Shown: piece after piece, positions 63,919 through 64,000 of the stretch
How positions within the stretch are numbered: the stretch's first letter is position 1
Layout: each line of letters opens with the position of its first letter
Origin: Adhaeribacter aerolatus
GTDB lineage: Bacteria; Bacteroidota; Bacteroidia; Cytophagales; Hymenobacteraceae
Direction of reading: 5' to 3'
Assembly (NCBI RefSeq): GCF_007991635.1
Contig: NZ_BJYS01000030.1
Span: forward strand, 38,578-102,577
DNA length: 64,000 nt
Program-made: the position numbers and the translations under genes
Notes under the pieces: model-generated
Told to the model about the DNA's origin: nothing
The model's input: only the letters and a program-made list of their open reading frames with translations
Database searches by the model: none

Positions 63919-64000
63919 ATAAACGCAATTTTAAATTTATTAAATGGTTTAACCACCTAATAAAAGAAAGCCCTTTCCACTACTAGTGCTTCACCAAGTT

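Noticed and set aside
1..64000. CRISPR arrays, tRNA or rRNA genes, prophage genes, insertion sequences with a transposase
   Set aside because: No regularly spaced repeats, no cloverleaf-like segment and no transposase or phage protein could be supported; the only repeat clusters are palindromic REP/BIME-like elements.

Overview
The window looks like chromosome from a Bacteroidota bacterium, most likely order Cytophagales (an Adhaeribacter/Hymenobacteraceae-like organism; inference from protein style, not from a marker gene). The evidence is three SusC/SusD outer-membrane pairs with carboxypeptidase-regulatory-like N-termini, many lipoproteins, a type IX secretion (T9SS) tail, DUF4468 and DUF4331 proteins, AT-rich intergenic DNA and weak ribosome binding sites. 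No rRNA, tRNA, CRISPR array, phage gene or transposase gene was seen.

Region 1 (1-43287) is a large accessory locus for glycan or sugar use. On the minus strand it holds three SusC/SusD pairs (1-4140, 11412-16025, 37170-41813). Between them lie two sets of 'Planctomycetes-type' secreted c-heme proteins (PSCyt1/DUF1549/DUF1553) paired with Tat-exported DUF1501 proteins (6882-10989 and 19209-22982), an NHL beta-propeller protein (5636-6706) and a membrane/heme/LRR/lectin-like protein (16602-18776). An RbsABC-like sugar ABC transporter (23362-27181) diverges from a lipoprotein that combines a sugar-dehydrogenase-like propeller with a c-heme domain (27682-30462). An FG-GAP protein, a Gfo/Idh/MocA dehydrogenase, a TIM-barrel sugar isomerase, a phosphomannose-isomerase-like cupin and a DUF4432 epimerase-like protein follow (30653-36907). 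A DUF1080 (3-keto-glycoside hydrolase family) lipoprotein closes the locus (42514-43287). Read together, this suggests outer-membrane uptake, periplasmic oxidation coupled to c-type hemes, hydrolysis of 3-keto-glycosides, ABC import and cytoplasmic isomerisation/oxidation. The substrate is unknown.

A 20-bp tandem direct repeat, consensus NNCAGGAYASNACAGGATAG, lies upstream of six transcription units of this locus: three susC genes, the first cytochrome operon, the propeller-heme gene and the DUF1080 gene. It always points the same way relative to the gene. No transcription regulator is encoded in the window, so this looks like an undescribed operator of an unlinked regulator.

Region 2 (43961-48285) is a plus-strand oxidative pentose phosphate cluster, rpiB-gnd-zwf-pgl. 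Region 3 (48484-54506) is a minus-strand run DUF4331(T9SS)-TPR-TonB receptor. Region 4 (54876-62784) is a mixed set: a DUF6503-like lipoprotein, a DUF5655-like protein, two SGNH hydrolases, a VTT/DedA-like membrane protein, an SDR, a CsbD-like protein and a GH28 protein. One of the SGNH hydrolases, at 56789-57517, has its conserved blocks in circularly permuted order: block I (GDSIT) is at the C-terminus. This is the most striking single-gene observation.

Region 5 (62785-64000) has no intact gene. It contains several palindromes, a 259-bp segment bounded by perfect 16-bp inverted repeats, a short truncated protein-like fragment next to it, and a terminator for a gene that probably enters from beyond the right edge. 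Dispersed palindromic (REP/BIME-like) repeats occupy several intergenic gaps.
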